NCBI RefSeq assembly: GCF_019578655.1
Contig: NC_063262.1
Span: 19,289,582 to 19,353,581 of the forward strand
DNA from: Ricinus communis
Taxonomy: Eukaryota; Streptophyta; Magnoliopsida; Malpighiales; Euphorbiaceae
Direction: 5' to 3'
DNA length: 64,000 bases
Below the pieces are notes generated by a model. That model did not search any database, had not been told where the DNA came from, and saw nothing but the letters and a program-made list of their open reading frames with translations. Shown piece after piece: positions 63,428-64,000 of this stretch (positions are counted from its first letter, which is position 1; every line of letters starts with the position of its first letter). Position numbers and translations under genes: made by a program.

Positions 63428-64000
63428 GGAGAAGAGAATGAAATTGATTGAGCTTTGTGTACAACTTTGTCTGATATTAAGAAAATGACAGAGTCGATAT
63501 GTGAAGTATAAATGAACCTGATGTTAACTGGCGCAATCAAAGGCGGAAGCAAGTCACCAACTTTGGTTCCACTCTATTTTGTGTACTTTTAAAGCTTTAT
63601 TTTTTCTTCGCAAGTGCTAGTAATTACTATTTTCCAGAAAAGAAACTATATTTAGTAAAATATATTTACTAGTCCCGACTTATTGTCTCAATTTGAAATA
63701 ATAATATAAATTATCATTTTATTTTATACTTAATTTCATTTTAATTATAAAATTTTAATTTATTTTATTTTAATTATTCAATTTTAATTTAAATTAAAAT
63801 TTAGTCACCTTATCCATAAGCAATCAACATGTTACATGTCTTTTTTTTTCATTATATATCAATTTTTTATTTACTAATTGACCGAATATAATTAAAATTA
63901 AATAATTAAAATTAAATAATATTAAATATAAAATTAAATTATTATTTATTTTTTTTCGACTTTTTCTCATATTCTAAATTGATAAATTAATTAAATTTAA
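63428..64000. other. Promoter side of the glycosyltransferase gene and AT-rich repeat
   Basis: The leader and promoter of the minus-strand gene should lie in 63428-63600. 63690-63930 is a T-rich repeat (blocks attttaatt, attattcaattttaatt and aatttagtcacc) also present in part at 20865-21170. Confidence 0.4.

Overview
The window looks like nuclear DNA of a eudicot plant. It is AT-rich, its genes are split by GT-AG introns, and it holds plant-type receptor kinase and glycosyltransferase sequences, plant Ty3/gypsy and Ty1/copia elements, MULE, CACTA and hAT transposons, and a fragment of the plant mitochondrial gene ccmC. I cannot name the species. Host genes are scarce: I can support one intact gene, a three-exon GT31/DUF604 glycosyltransferase at 61648-63427 (minus), and one recently decayed gene, a seven-exon cysteine-rich receptor-like kinase at 9062-11878 (minus). 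Almost everything else is transposon-derived.

Layout, left to right. 1-4400: the end of a Tat-lineage Ty3/gypsy LTR (minus), a tandem-repeat 3' UTR, then a plus-strand gag remnant joined in the wrong orientation. 4405-6310: scrambled Ty1/copia pieces. 6440-6856: a nuclear copy of mitochondrial ccmC. 6860-9060: AT-rich, nothing recognised. 9062-11878: the CRK pseudogene. 12560-17925: a decayed Mutator-like element with two convergent genes (GRF-like zinc-finger protein on plus, MURA transposase on minus). 17940-20620: a CACTA (En/Spm) remnant with a hAT-type MITE inside it. 21600-22760: a copia reverse-transcriptase remnant.

23153-57297 is a nested complex of one Tat-lineage family with about 2.2-kb LTRs. 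Element C (minus; 3' LTR 23153-25356, gag remnant 31640-32266, no visible pol) is interrupted by two solo LTRs with perfect 5-bp target duplications: a foreign 1442-bp LTR at 25843-27284 and a family LTR at 28351-30509. Element A (plus; 5' LTR 32267-33868, 3' LTR 54018-56238) carries gag, protease, G-patch, RT, dual RNase H and integrase remnants, an antisense plant-mobile-domain gene remnant, and two nested insertions: a complete, young CRM-like chromovirus (element B, 34678-41415) and a probable foreign solo LTR (51899-53007). A truncated inverted family LTR (56394-57297) follows. 57298-60260 holds AT-rich repeats, a perfect hAT-type MITE (57552-58044) and a diverged tandem array.

The genes do not form a pathway. 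The biology worth following is how the Tat family is built: palindrome-rich LTRs, hypervariable 3' UTR minisatellites, and a captured antisense PMD gene. The nested insertion history and the apparently recent death of the CRK are also of interest.
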